A stretch of 64,000 nt of DNA from Pectinophora gossypiella (GCF_024362695.1 NC_065415.1:13681438-13745437), one strand, 5' to 3'; numbered from the stretch's first letter, positions 1-10,483 are shown. The notes: generated by a model from the sequence alone, not told the origin. Numbers and translations: made by a program.

Positions 1-264
1 CATTCTCCATGCTACTTTCTAGGGAAAAAATAGGGCAGTGGTTGTTCCTTGCCCAGGGTGAAGACCTCAACGGTTGCAGAGGCAGAGATCAGGAGAGGCA
101 GGACGGCGCGTCACAGGGACTGTAACCTGGAACCTGACAGAGGGCAGCAGTAACTGTTAGTACTATTCAGAGGCGTAGGACAGGAGTCCTGCTTTGAAAT
201 AGATTACTCTGGGCGCCCTTCACGTCAGACAGAGTACTGCTTGGCGGAAAGCAAGAGAGAAACC
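1..264 (+). repeat. LINE 3'-region repeat, rearranged copy
   Basis: Bases 44-264 match the body of the repeat also seen at 7999-8258, 53925-54172 and 60250-60572 (GGTGAAGACCTCAACGGTTG ... GGCAAGAGAGAAACC). Bases 1-43 are the reverse complement of that repeat's own terminal segment (ACTGCCCTATTTTT ... GCATGGAGAATG). In the complete copies the end encodes WRMLHRQERGS-stop, the C-terminus of a non-LTR reverse transcriptase. The piece is truncated by the window edge. Confidence 0.7.
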
Positions 265-504
265 TCTATCTAACAGTAAGTACATGAAATTCAAGACGAT
301 TTGTTACTCTGGTATCCAGTAAATTCAATTGCGCTACCAACGCCTGCAGCGGTGACAGAGAACCGAGAACTGTCTCCAGTGGATTCCAGACAGTTCTAAA
401 GTATTGGGTGACGTAAATTGATATTCTGTAGCACATTCTGTACTCCATTCGTATTATTAGATAGATATAATTTTTATTTATGTTTAAGACGTTACATTCT
501 CCTC

Positions 505-607
505 CTTCTATCGTGTGGGCTGTGAGATAGAGTACCAACCTCATCAACCCTGACAGGGTTACTATTGAGCCGCCAAAGGCCCCTGACATGACTCATGTAA
601 CGACTAC
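505..607 (-). mobile_element. SINE-A, 3' part
   Basis: Reverse complement of the SINE-A 3' half (GGGGCCTTTGGCGGCTCAAT ... CACACGATAGAAG). The tRNA head is missing. Bases 265-504 between this and the preceding repeat show nothing recognisable; the open frame crossing this area is fortuitous. Confidence 0.75.
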
Positions 608-668
608 TTTTCAATTTTACCTACCTTTCAATTTTACCTACCTTTCAATTTTATATATACATTATGTG

Positions 669-1245
669 GAGTTATTAATTTACCTTAAATGTAGTTTTCA
701 CTAACAAATTTGGCTCAACCATTATACACTTTGAAAAGTATCGGCGTCCGAAGGACGTAATATACGATCCCGACGACCCGATTACTCTAGCCATAGAGGC
801 AGCCAATCAGCTCGCGACACCAAACACTTCAGGACCCCGATACCGACCCCGCCGGCGTGGTCGACGATTTCCCTCATTCAGCGCTTATCGCTATCGACCC
901 ACTAGGGTCGATTAATTCTTTCAAATATTTTTCCTCTCAGACGACGCCCTGAGCCGAGGTTCGCGCCCAACTGGGCACCCTCAGGCCTGTTGTCTTAAAC
1001 GTTGTACCGGGTGAGAGCCTTCAGCGCTCCCCATTTGTCCGGCCAAGTAGTTAATGCCATCTGCGGCAAATCTACAATAAGTCACGTCAAAAAAATTAAA
1101 TTAATCATTATACACTTCGATATGGCTCACCACCTACCACGTTGGTCTACAGGAAGCTCCGCGGGGTGTGGGTACTTAGTTCATCTTGCGATAGATGTAC
1201 TTTCGACTACTTCAATTCTGATATAGTCGTGAGCTTATGAAATCA
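669..1245 (+). repeat. Repeat G, split by a LINE-E insertion
   Basis: Two arms of repeat G (669-731 and 1106-1245) are separated by LINE-E at 732-1105. Other copies lie at 11150-11350, 20932-21113, 45490-45690, 48030-48200 and, in reverse, 54458-54957. The copy at 11150 has a GGTTCGAACCCC box just upstream, so G may itself be tRNA-derived, but this is not certain. Confidence 0.7.
732..1105 (+). mobile_element. LINE-E, 5'-truncated insertion with 12-bp target duplication
   Basis: A 374-bp insertion with an A-rich 3' end (GTCACGTC then A7). It is flanked by the direct repeat CATTATACACTT at 720-731 and 1106-1117, the signature of target-primed retrotransposition. It matches 54490-54825 over nearly its whole length and 24429-24660, 49641-49802, 57844-57925 and 14776-14870 over the 3' part. 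No long frame survives. Class is probably a non-LTR retrotransposon end; a SINE is possible. Confidence 0.8.
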
Positions 1246-1555
1246 GAAATTAGAATCATTTATTCAACGTAATTATCGTAGCTTAACTTGTTGAAAGTCA
1301 ATGTAACATTTTTGAATTTACGTCATTTATGGCTGAGGAGAAGAAATGACAAGAAACTGCAACAGCAACACATCTTTTAAAAACCAATGAAGGTATGTAC
1401 ATTACATGTTATTTAATAACTAGAGGAATACATTCAATACCTGACATTTTTATCATTTAGGTAGTCATTAATCTTATAATAAGCTTTTTACATAAAGTTA
1501 GCTTCATTTTTTAAGCTTAAATTTATTTTCTGAATTTTCCTTTTTTTATAAGTCT
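1240..1555 (-). mobile_element. LINE-H 3' end
   Basis: Starts with the reverse complement of an AATAAATGATTCT tail and continues through a segment (AAGAAATGACAAGAAACTGC) shared with 29463-29720 (same strand) and 22553-22911 (opposite strand). It is the 3' untranslated end of a CR1/Jockey-like element. 1556-1826 beyond it looks like single-copy AT-rich DNA. Confidence 0.7.
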
Positions 1556-1826
1556 CAATATCTTGAAAATACCTTCCACATGAAGGTCAATAACATTAGT
1601 CCAGATTTCCTTTTTCCGTTCGTCGTAAGGTTTTTGACAAATGGTTATGTCTTGGTGTAGTAAACAACGGTTCTTTGTGCAGAAGTAGCGTATCTCGTTC
1701 GATATAAACCCTTCGACAAATAAGTCCGTTTATTTGTGACAAATTGGGATCAGCCCTTTCATATGGGGTCGCTTTATTATTGGGATCTGAAAATCAGGTC
1801 GTCTCTTTTCCCGACTAGTTTATTAT

Positions 1827-1971
1827 AGCCAGGCTGTAAGACGTGGTATTAGGCAGAACGCGTGACTCATTGTAAGGGCAGGTTTAATTCCCAGCACAGG
1901 CCTAAATCAATATTTTCGAATTCATATTTGTATTAGGCTGGTTTTTCCTTCGCGGGTTGGAACGCTATCCC
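1827..1971 (+). mobile_element. SINE-D, internally deleted
   Basis: Degenerate tRNA-like head (TAGCCAGGCTGTAAGACG) followed by the ...GCACAGGCCTAAATCAAT segment, then a jump to the 3' part (GGCTGGTTTTTCCTTCGCGG). The middle of the element is missing. Confidence 0.65.
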
Positions 1972-1973
1972 AT

Positions 1974-2110
1974 TCACATACATACATAAACTCACGCCTA
2001 TTTCCCACCGGGGTAAGCAGAGACTATCGAATTCCATTAGCTTCGATCCTGACACACTTCTCTTGCTTCCTCCACATTCATCAATCGCTTCATACACGCA
2101 CGCCGGTTCA
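1974..2110 (-). pseudogene. LINE-I reverse-transcriptase C-terminus
   Basis: Reading the minus strand from 2093 to 1998 gives a 32-codon tail ending ...EEAREVCQDRS-stop-WNSIVSAYPGGK-stop. An in-frame TAA falls inside the copy. The same tail is at 53660-53774 and 61437-61569. The residue pattern DRxxW near the C-terminus is typical of RTE-like endonuclease/reverse transcriptase proteins. A dead retrotransposon end. Confidence 0.7.
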
Positions 2111-2219
2111 CCGGCGCGATCGGGTTCGGTTAGATCGTATTAAACCTTTTCTAAGGACATCTCCGATTTGGTCAATGTAAGTCCTTCTCGGTCTTTCTTT
2201 GCCAGCCTTACCATCAACT

Positions 2220-2335
2220 TTCGCTTTATCCCATTCACAGGGTTCGTTTACCTAACCTGAAGATTTGGCGGGTTCGGTTTTTTACAGGACCGACTATCTG
2301 TGTGACTTTCCAACCCGAAGGGAAACTAGCCCAAT
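2220..2335 (-). mobile_element. SINE-D 3' part
   Basis: Reverse complement of the SINE-D 3' half: TTTACCTAACCTGAAGATTT, a GGTTTTTTACAG segment, then CTTTCCAACCC...GGGAAA. Truncated before the tRNA head. Confidence 0.7.
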
Positions 2336-2369
2336 TTATTTTATTTTTTTTTACACAACAGTTCCATTT

Positions 2370-2428
2370 CATCATCATCATCATCATCGCGTCCAAGCCG
2401 TGTCCTAAATGTCTATCCCAGGTCGTTT
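2370..2428 (-). mobile_element. RTE-type LINE 3' terminus with GAT repeats
   Basis: CAT repeats followed by the reverse complement of GACCTGGGATAGACATTTAG...CACGGCTTGGATGATG. The sense copy is at 39908-39977. The GAT repeat end is the usual terminus of lepidopteran RTE elements. Confidence 0.6.
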
Positions 2429-2432
2429 TTAT

Positions 2433-3790
2433 GATTTACAGTTCCATTTACAAGTTAAGCGACATACCTCCGTAAAATTCATATTTTTTTTTTTTTGTGT
2501 TAAGACGTACCTATTGTATTCAGCAAGTTTTATGAAAATATTGTAGCTTAGTATGAAAAGCAAAACATTCAACAAATATTTGTAATATAATATTCATAAA
2601 TATTTTTGAAGGTCAGTTCGTGACATCGAGGTTATTAACATTGTAGAACTTAATTAAAAAAGTTCGCCTAAAACAAAGTAGAATTTAAATTAGTCTTCAC
2701 CCTTAAGAGGTTATAGCTAACGTAATGAATTACAAGTCAAAGTATTTTTAGAATAAACAGAAACTAAACAATGTAGTAAATTTACATTAAAATTCATAAT
2801 AGTCCATCTACTTCGTTTGTTTTATCGATTTCATAGTCTCTGCTTATCCCAATGGGAAAATAGGTGCGAGTTTATGTATATATAAGTAGAGGCGTTACTT
2901 TTGGAATTTGATCGTTCTAATTTGTCGATCGATCGTTCGTGAGATACGACGGATAAAAAAAGTTAATAATACGTACAGTATTATACCCATACAAAACATA
3001 AGAGATGATAACACCCCTCAAATACCCATACAAAACATCTCAAAGCAGAGTAAAAACCCTCACATTACAAATACATTATTTCCCAAGTTACCAGTAGAAA
3101 GGAGCTATTTATTTACCCATCTAAACTTGAAACCTGAAGATTACCCATCCCGAGCAAATTGGCAGCATTTTGTCAGGCGACCCTCAGATCAAATTGAGAC
3201 ATTACTCCCTATTGGCTAGGTGATAATTTTCCCTGACACACGATATCTTGATGGCTTCCAAGATTTGACGCTTTGTCTTTCGCTCAAATTGTGTATTTGC
3301 CGATAAATCTTATCGCTATTGTTACAGCCCTCCTCGTCATTTTGTTGTTAAGTTAGGTTAGGTATAATAATAAAACGCATTTATTACTCATTACTTTGAG
3401 GTAATCTGATAAAATACTTACTTAAAGCTGTTGTTGATCAAAGAGGATACAGAGTGCTGTTATTTGAGTATTAGTAGTATGCCATAAAAGCTTTTTTCCT
3501 ACTTGCATGCTGTTCTTTTCTTGTGTGATTGTGCAATAAATAATTTTGTATTGTATGGTATTGAAAAAGCTTCATAATTAAAATACATTACGGACATACT
3601 ATCCTATTTGTTTTCCAGACTTTCATAAAGGTAAAGTAACCTAATATCTATGAAATAATTTCAGTTTTTCTTTAAGCCTACTTAAATGTAATTTATGGCT
3701 TAGAAACTAACAGTGCTTCTATTGTCGGAAAATTGACGTATTTTTGAATACAAACAAATGCTCATTAATTAAAATTTATTAGATTTATTT
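2433..3790. other. AT-rich stretch, no gene supported
   Basis: Mostly single-copy-looking AT-rich DNA. It holds a LINE-I scrap at 2836-2877 (CTGCTTATCCCAATGGGAAA) and a LINE tail at 3525-3570 (GTGCAATAAATAATTTTGTA then GTATT repeats). A 103-codon open frame at 2908-3219 has two PIQNI repeats but no recognised domain, no splice context and no coding-like composition; I do not call it a gene. Confidence 0.5.
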
Positions 3791-3792
3791 CC

Positions 3793-3855
3793 CCCCTTCG
3801 GTTGATTGAGGGGAGGCCTGTGCTCAGCAGTGGGACGTATATAGGCAGTTTATGT
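3793..3855 (+). mobile_element. SINE-B tail fragment
   Basis: CGGTTGATTGAGGGGAGGCC then CAGCAGTGGGACGTATATAG, the last 60 bp of SINE-B. Confidence 0.75.
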
Positions 3856-3885
3856 TAGATTTATTTCAATTCCAAACAAAGACAA

Positions 3886-3972
3886 TCATTGGTTTAGGCC
3901 TGTGCTGGATTCTAACCTGCAACCTCAAAGTGAGAGGCAAGCGTTCTACCAATTAGGCTACCATGACTCCCC
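3886..3972 (-). mobile_element. SINE-D head fragment
   Basis: Reverse complement of the tRNA-like head (GGTAGCCTAATTGGTAGAAC) and the following GGTT-box region. The next 270 bases, to 4245, look unique. Confidence 0.7.
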
Positions 3973-4245
3973 ACCTATTTAAAACCTATTTATCATACAA
4001 TTTCACAGCCGTTATCAAACGTATTTCAGTCACAGAGTAACAGCAACATTATCTAGCATCAATTGGCAGCTTCACTCCAGGTGAGGTGTGAACGGTCTGG
4101 TTATTCATGAGCGTCGGCGCCGAATCGGCATCCGAAACGAACCCGTCTTGAGAGCGAGCCAAAATTTGGAGATGTAAATTTTGACGCTGCTAGACATGAG
4201 ATTCTCGAGCCATTATTATCTCGTATGAAAGCATAACATAACATT

Positions 4246-4333
4246 AACAGCATATATACGTCCCACTGTGGGCATAAGCCTCTCCTCGTAGTGGGTATGG
4301 AGCACCAAGCACGTCGCTGCTCCGCTGCGGGTT
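4246..4333 (-). mobile_element. SINE-B 3' fragment
   Basis: ATATATACGTCCCACTGTGG then GGGTATGGAGCACCAAGC...CTGCGGGTT, reverse complement of the SINE-B 3' third with small indels. 4334-4730 beyond shows nothing recognised. Confidence 0.65.
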
Positions 4334-4730
4334 ACTATGGATCTCAACATTTGAGAGCGGACACAATCTCTTTGTTCGTTATTATGACACGCTTGAGAAA
4401 ATAATCAGTTCCACGTGTTCAGTTTATTCGCTACCAATCCCGCATAAAAGTAAGCTAGAAGACATGTAATGTTTACTAGCTTTCCACGCGAGACTCCGTC
4501 TGCCTGGACTTTAGTTATCTTATCAAAATTTAGCCTTGGGTTACTCAGGATTATCTAACGTATCTTTCTACTGTCTATGTTCTTCTCGAGTAAGGATTGT
4601 GAGGTCAACAACTGCTCCCATAATCTTGGTGACAGGGTTAATTGACCTCTGACTTAGCTCTTGGCTTGTACTGATTCTGTAGTTCCAGCGATTACTTCCT
4701 ACAAAGAAACTTGCAAACTTTACCTCTATA

Positions 4731-4962
4731 CACAGTGTTAGTGACAGCGTAACTAATACTCAGAGGAATGATTCAGACCATGATTCTGAGTTAATATCAT
4801 GTGCAATTTTCCGTCGCAAAATTCATGAAAAAAATTGTTTTTTTCAATTAAATTATTTTCCGTTCCATACTTTTGCGACGGCAAATTCCACTTGATATGA
4901 ACTCAAAATCATGGTCTGACTCATCCCTCAAAGTTTTTGTTACGATGTCACTAACACTCTAT
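4731..4962. mobile_element. MITE-1, near-complete fold-back copy
   Basis: The left arm (GTGTTAGTGACAGCGTAACT...GATTCAGACCATGATTCTGA) is the reverse complement of the right arm (ATCATGGTCTGA...TTACGATGTCACTAACAC), giving arms of about 90 bp around a short AT-rich centre. Outer ends abut TA. The family ends CAGGGTGTTAGTGAC in better copies, consistent with a Tc1/mariner-derived MITE. Confidence 0.8.
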
Positions 4963-5319
4963 ATAAATAGTAGATTACGCAATGTACGAATGCAAATCCT
5001 TTTTCCAATTGTATGCAATGATTCATTTAAAAAACGACAAGCGTTATCAGCCTCGCGTCCCACACAAGAGATTTAAAAACGTCAAACGTTGCGATCTGAC
5101 ATCCATCACTCCAGATGACAATATTAACTCCCGATGGAATAAAAAATGGTGGAAGTGGATACAAATGTACCGTAATACGAGTATCAGGGTATATCTGTTG
5201 ATGGAGCTCCATGATTGGCGATACATTTAGTTTTACTTTGTAGTATGAATGATGAGTGGTGTGTAGATATGGGGTAGTTATGGGGTAGTCACAGGTATAT
5301 CGCACGGTAAACTAAATAG

Positions 5320-5362
5320 GTGCACACCTCACCGAGCTTTCTGTCAGACCAACGTGATAGGA
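5320..5362 (-). repeat. Repeat G fragment
   Basis: GCACACCTCACCGAGCTTTC followed by CAGACCAACGTGATAGG, the reverse complement of the centre of repeat G. The preceding 4963-5319 is unclassified; overlapping short frames there disagree on both strands. Confidence 0.6.
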
Positions 5363-5381
5363 AGCGCGAAGTAATTAATTA

Positions 5382-5618
5382 TACAAAGTGTTAGTGACAT
5401 CGTAACGAAAAAATTGGGGCATGATTGAGCCCATGATTTTAAGCAGATATCAAGTAGAATTTGTGGTCTCAAAAGTATGGAACTGAAAATAATTAAATAA
5501 AACACAAACAATTTCATGAATTATTATTATCCGAGAGGAAATTCCACTTGATATCAACTCAAAATTGTGGTCTGAATCATTCACTTCAGTATTCGTTACG
5601 CTGTCACTAACACCTATA
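5382..5618. mobile_element. MITE-1, second copy
   Basis: Left arm GTGTTAGTGACATCGTAACG and right arm CGTTACGCTGTCACTAACAC fold back on each other. Diverged from the first copy by several small changes. Confidence 0.75.
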
Positions 5619-5648
5619 CGTACTTGTTACGTATCTGTACGTACTTAT

Positions 5649-5821
5649 AATGGGGTGTAAGTGACATCGGTTACGATACTCATTATTTTGAGTCATCAAG
5701 TGGAATTTTCCATAAAAAAAATATGAATTTTGCGACGGAAAATTCCACTTGATATTAACACAGAGTCATGGTCTGAATCACCCCCCTCAGTATTAGTTAC
5801 GACGTCACTAACACTATGTAT
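5649..5821. mobile_element. MITE-1, third copy with shortened left arm
   Basis: Begins TGGGGTGTAAGTGACATCGG, loses most of the left arm, and keeps a full right arm ending TTACGACGTCACTAACACTA. Third copy of the family within 1.1 kb. Confidence 0.75.
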
Positions 5822-5930
5822 TGTCCACCAGTTTTTTAGTATACTCCAAGCCAAGTAATAGTGATTTTAGCAAAGTAGGTAGTGACAGCATTCCCAATCA
5901 ATTCTACGGGTATGAGTCCTTATCGTTACT

Positions 5931-5969
5931 CATTTGTTTGGCCAAGTAGTTATACGTCACGTAAAAAAA
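5931..5969 (+). mobile_element. LINE-E 3' terminus
   Basis: CATTTGTTTGGCCAAGTAGT then TACGTCACGTAAAAAAA, a 39-bp extreme 5'-truncated copy. Confidence 0.6.
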
Positions 5970-5988
5970 TGCAAATATAGACTAAGTC

Positions 5989-6312
5989 ATCATCTTCTCC
6001 CTAGCGTTAGGTGGGTATCCTGTTTTTCAGACAGGGTCAGCTTACCTTATTTAATTTAACAAGACCGGTTATTTTTAGAAGCTATTCGAGTGCCTGATTG
6101 ACCTTCCAACCGAAAGGGAAAACCAGCACAATTAAAGGTGAGGTCACCTACCTCCGTTTTCGGTAATGTGAGATCCCTCACGATGTTCTCCTTCGCCACC
6201 GCTGAGCATGTGACAAATAATTCAAAAACTAGATTTACAGCCGTGCTGGATCTGAACCTATGACCTCACAGTGAAAGTTAAGCGTACATTCAACTAGGTT
6301 ACAATGGCTCTA
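5989..6312 (-). mobile_element. SINE-D, near full length
   Basis: Reads in reverse from the terminus (CATCTTCTCCCTAGCGTTA) through the GACCTTCCAACC segment to the tRNA-like head at 6236-6312 (GAACCTATGACCTCACAGTG ... AACTAGGTTACAATGGC). 6313-6520 beyond is unclassified. Confidence 0.75.
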
Positions 6313-6520
6313 CCTTAATCTCAAATATGTAACATTAAAAATTAAAAAAATACATTAATTTTAATCTATCCTAGAACTTAAAAGTTGGTATTGATTAGCT
6401 TCTGATTATAAAGATTGTGTGGTAAAACTTGTGTTTCTACTTATCCCATTAGAGGTTATGAGCGTTTTTGAAATAGTCCAACTTTTTCATCGAGTCAAAT
6501 ATTAGATAAAAGGTCAGGCT

Positions 6521-6580
6521 TTTTAAAGATGCCACTTAGAAGCAATTCATCTAAAAAAGCAATATTGAAAGCGATATTCG
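6521..6580. mobile_element. MITE-2 half copy
   Basis: GAAGCAATTCATCTAAAAAA with GCAATATTG, one arm of MITE-2 only; the opposite arm is absent. Confidence 0.6.
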
Positions 6581-6643
6581 TCCATAGAAAAGTATAGGAA
6601 AATAATTGAAAATGACATCAAATATCAAATCACAATATTGGTT

Positions 6644-6832
6644 TAAGTAAGATGATCCGTGCTTCGGAAGGCACGTTAAGCCGTTGGTCCCGGTCACTAC
6701 TTACTGATGTAAGTAAATAGTCGTTACATGAGCTATGTCAGGGGCCTTTGGCGGCTCAATAGTAACCCTGACACCAGGGTTGATGAGGTTGGTACTCCAC
6801 CTCACAACCCACACGATAGAAGAGAAAAAGAT
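6644..6832 (+). mobile_element. SINE-A, 5'-truncated
   Basis: Starts in the core (GTAAGATGATCCGTGCTTCG) and runs to the end (CACAACCCACACGATAGAAG). The tRNA head is missing. 6833-7147 after it is AT-rich with no recognised feature. Confidence 0.85.
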
Positions 6833-7147
6833 TGGTTTTATAGGTGAATTACATCTATGCGGCCTTCATAGAACTCCTCTACGTAACTGAAGACTACAAA
6901 AACATAAGAGTACGAGTATGTACCTAGGTATAGAAAGTATTACAAACATTTTACGAGACGAAAAGTTTTAATTTCCCAAAGGGTTGAATTCTTACGGTCT
7001 GCTGGCTGTGAGATTTTTCTAATAAATCTCAGGAAGCTCAGGCAGGTAATTAGGTATGTAGGTCGCATAGCTACTCGTACTCAACCTCGAGAGTTGGGAA
7101 TTATCAAGTAGCTGGTAACCAAGTAATACCTAATATAATATTAAAAG

Positions 7148-7231
7148 GAAACCACAGCCGTATTTTTCCCTAAAAAAAGTAGCATGGAGAATGCTACCCC
7201 GACAAGAGCGTGGCTCGTATATTAATGATGG
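7148..7231 (+). repeat. LINE 3'-end fragment (WRMLHRQ tail)
   Basis: AGTAGCATGGAGAATGCTAC followed by GACAAGAGCGTGGCTC, the terminal segment of the repeat at 60250-60572. An internal change breaks the peptide. Confidence 0.7.
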
Positions 7232-7313
7232 TATTACCATCATGGTAATGACATAAACGTGTCGAGCAATGATTCTATATTTAAAATAAACGATTTTTTA
7301 AATTCGAAAAACG

Positions 7314-7426
7314 TACATACATACATACATAAACTCACGCCCGTAATCCCTAATGGGGTGGGCAGAGCCACAAGTAATCAAAGACAACTTGCAGCCACTG
7401 TTGATACGAAGTCCAAAGATGGAAAC
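7314..7426 (+). repeat. Unclassified LINE-linked repeat
   Basis: ATACATACATAAACTCACGC then GTAATCCCTAATGGGGTGGG, shared with 45705-45875. A GGGATCAGCCTATCG segment attached to the second copy also occurs at 52475-52530 beside a reverse-transcriptase remnant. Function unknown. 7427-7998 beyond is AT-rich and featureless. Confidence 0.55.
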
Positions 7427-7998
7427 AAACGAAAAACGTCTCTAGCTAATATTATATTATTTGATTTTTGAATTGCAATTTACAACCCATTACAGCCAGT
7501 TTGTTTAGTTTTTAAAGCTAGAGTGTATAAACTTTATAAGGAAAGTGTATAAGCTTACCTAGTACGTGCAAATTTTTAAACTCGGTCATAGTATTTTTTA
7601 TTGCATTTCACAAAAAAATGTTTATTCATTCATTTTACACTTTTAATAACCTACAATTAGTCACTTTTTGCCTCATTTGATAATAAGTACTAGGTACCAG
7701 TAACAGAAATAACAGCTTGACTACAAAATGCACGTACCTACTCCATAATTAGTTAGACTTACTGCTCTGAGCTCCGGCATAATTATTTAACAAAATAATT
7801 TGTTTTAATAATATAATTCCCTTTAAAAAGAACCTCAGAGGGTACTCTGGGTAAATTAAACAATTCCCAAACTTCAAAGGTTGAGTTTTGAGGAATGAAA
7901 GAAAACAGAACAGAGAATTCATCCAGAATTTGTATAAATAAGTGATTTTTCATTTATATTTAATTTCTTAATAATTTGTGAGCTTTTGAATGAACCAG

Positions 7999-8258
7999 AG
8001 ATACGGGTGAAGATCTCAACGGTTGCAGAGGCGGAAATGACTCCCAACTCGGACGGAAGGGGCAAGTCACAGGGTCTGTAGCCTAGAATTCAGTGGCCGA
8101 CGACAGGAGACCTGGTACAGCTTTGAAAAAAACTTCCCTGGGGGCAATCCCATTTGCGTCAGACAGAGTACTGTGGAGCGGAAGGCAAGAGGGAAACCAC
8201 TGCCCTATTTTTCCCTAAAAAGTAGCATGGAGAATGATATACCGACGAGAGCGCGGCA
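7999..8258 (+). repeat. LINE 3'-region repeat
   Basis: GATACGGGTGAAGATCTCAA through GGCAAGAGGGAAACCACTGC to GTAGCATGGAGAATG. Compared with 60250-60572 it has a shortened middle and a decayed C-terminal peptide. 8259-8609 is unclassified. Confidence 0.7.
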
Positions 8259-8609
8259 TGGGAGAATTGCATGAGAGGCCAAAAAGAAGTTCGATTCGCC
8301 ATCGAATTTCAAGCTGGTGGCGGTTGGTGTCTTAGCGAGATTGATCCCTAAGAACCACTGACAAACAAACAGACTCACAGTCGCTAAGGATTTTTTTAAT
8401 TCTGCCTTCGAACCGTGTTGTAAATACGTATACATTAAGTTATGTAGATAGCATAAGTTTGTTGCCACAAATTAAGATGATAAGAGTGTTAAAATAAAGA
8501 ACAATATCGATTGAACACTGTCGTCATTATGCCCATTGCAACTAAATTCGATCTTGACACGGCGTCGCTTAGGGCGGAGACTTTTTTACAGAGGTAGTCT
8601 ATTTGTTTA

Positions 8610-9544
8610 TATATGTCACCGTAAAATTGTAAATAACGTTAGATTATAATCTATCGATTTGAATCTCGCGAGATTGTGAACTGTCGAATAATTATGAATC
8701 GTATCATATTGCTCACAATTTAACGTATTATTTTTCGGTAGATTATAATTTATCGAAGTGAAACCGTCAAATTGTGATACGAAACGCACCTCGCGTGCTA
8801 TACCATAGAGTTACAAAACTATTAGAGTGAGCATAATGTTAATTTGGGATTCTCTTAAAATGCATAAATGTTTTTGTCATAATTTTAATTATCATAATCC
8901 TTTTTGCATAACGTTTTTTAGCATAATAGTTTTACTTTCCCATAATAACATCTAGGAATACTGGTTTGTTAGGTATAACTTATTTTTGGGATTAATAAAT
9001 AGATATCCATAATTCTTTTTTAGAATAATAGTGTTTTGTCATAATTTTTACAAGGCATAACAGTAGGTTAGGGTGCGGCGGGGGTGGCCCTTGGGCCACC
9101 CCTATGCCGCCAACATGTTTATCTTACACACAAAAAGTATACTGAATGATACGTTTCAGATTTTTTAATTTTGATACATTTTTTCTTACCATGTGATGTC
9201 AGAATTATTGATTACTTACTAAATAATTAATAAATACGTACTCGATTTTACAATCTTGAAGAGCATTTATTTTATTTGACTGACACCTGTGTTTTATTCC
9301 TAACTCTATGGACACAGAACGGTCTACTGTAAAGCCGACCAATCAGGGACAGCCGTCGGACAGTTGACAATTTGACAATTGTAAGATTGTGATTTAACAG
9401 TTTTACTTCGATAGATTATAATCTGACGAATAATAATACGTTAAATTGTAAGCAGTATATTACGTTTCACAATTTTTCGACAGTTCACAATCTCGCGAGA
9501 TAGATTATAATCTAACGTTATTTACAATTTTACGGTGACATATA
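8610..9544. mobile_element. MITE-4: 0.93-kb fold-back element with about 165-bp terminal inverted repeats
   Basis: The left end TATATGTCACCGTAAAATTG pairs with the right end CAATTTTACGGTGACATATA, and pairing continues for about 165 bp on each side (8610-8786 against 9380-9544) with scattered mismatches and short indels. The arms hold repeated AGATTATAATCTATCGA blocks and CTCGCGAGA palindromes. The interior (8820-9070) carries an irregular series of CATAAT motifs every 20-30 bp, then a GC-rich hairpin at 9070-9110 (GGTGGCCCTTGGGCCACC). No transposase frame. A clear target duplication could not be separated from the AT-rich ends. Confidence 0.85.
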
Positions 9545-10312
9545 CAAGGTTAATGCTAAGAACTCACAAAATCGTTCGCAAATCACATAATAGCATTCAA
9601 CATTGTCATTGGTTATGGCTTTTTGGCGCGAACGGGAACGGGACGGAAGCTTTCTTCATTAGATAATCTAAATAATTAATACGAAGTGGTGTTTTGTGGT
9701 TTATAATCACATTAAGTTAGTCGGAAATCATTCGCGATACCTAGTGTTATTATATCGGAATATTCAATAAACAAAGTGTACCTATCTATCAAAGTGTATC
9801 TATTTTCGCTTCGTGCCAACAAGCCGCTTTATAATTCGAAAGTTTATTCGGACTATTGAGTTAATTCGTTTGGGTCCGAGGGTGGGTTAAGGCTTAGGCT
9901 TAGGTCTTATCATTCATCGTCATCACCTTTCATCATTTTAGTAATCATCATCAAGAAAAAAAATACATGAGACATGGCTGTATGGTTCCCTTTGCCTTGC
10001 CCTTCGGGGAAAACCAAAACAAAAAAAATGGTTAAAATCAGTCTAACGCTCTGACATGGCGCCTGAAAGTCACTTGTCACATATTATTTTCAATTTTGAC
10101 AGCGTGTCAAGCGCGGTATTTGAGAAGTTTACGTGACATGAAAACTTATGTAAACTCTGTGTTTGTAGAGAAAAAGTTAAGTACTTATAACGACGAAGAT
10201 TGTGCTAATATTTGAAGAGCTTACCTAGTGAGTCTAGATAATTTCTCACTGATTCACGCACATGAGAAGGGACCCCATCCGATGCATGGATATTCTTACT
10301 ATTAGATTATCA
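9545..10312. other. Unclassified stretch
   Basis: No gene supported. A GGCGCGAACGGGAACGGGAC block near 9627 and a TATCGGAATATTCAATAAAC block near 9755 resemble promoter and polyadenylation signals of a retroelement, but no partner copy lies in the window. Confidence 0.35.
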
Positions 10313-10466
10313 AAGCACGAATAATCTTATTTTCGGACAATCGGGTGATTAGACCGCAATGTCCTAACCAAACTAGTAATCACTTAGTGATTTGGGAATA
10401 GAAGCCTGGGCGTGGGCCTCTAGATCGAAAAACCAACTCTCTTACAACTAGACCACGGAAGCCGTT
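10313..10466 (-). mobile_element. SINE-A 5' half, diverged
   Basis: Reverse complement of core-to-head: TTCGGACAATCGGGTGATTA, AATGTCCTAACCAAACTAG, and a decayed tRNA-like head (TACAACTAGACCACGGAAGC). Confidence 0.7.
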
Positions 10467-10483
10467 CACAAATTAAAGGATCT

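Noticed and set aside
2908..3219. 103-codon frame as a gene
   Set aside because: Starts at a non-ATG-like context in AT-rich DNA, no domain; the PIQNI repeat reflects a short DNA duplication.
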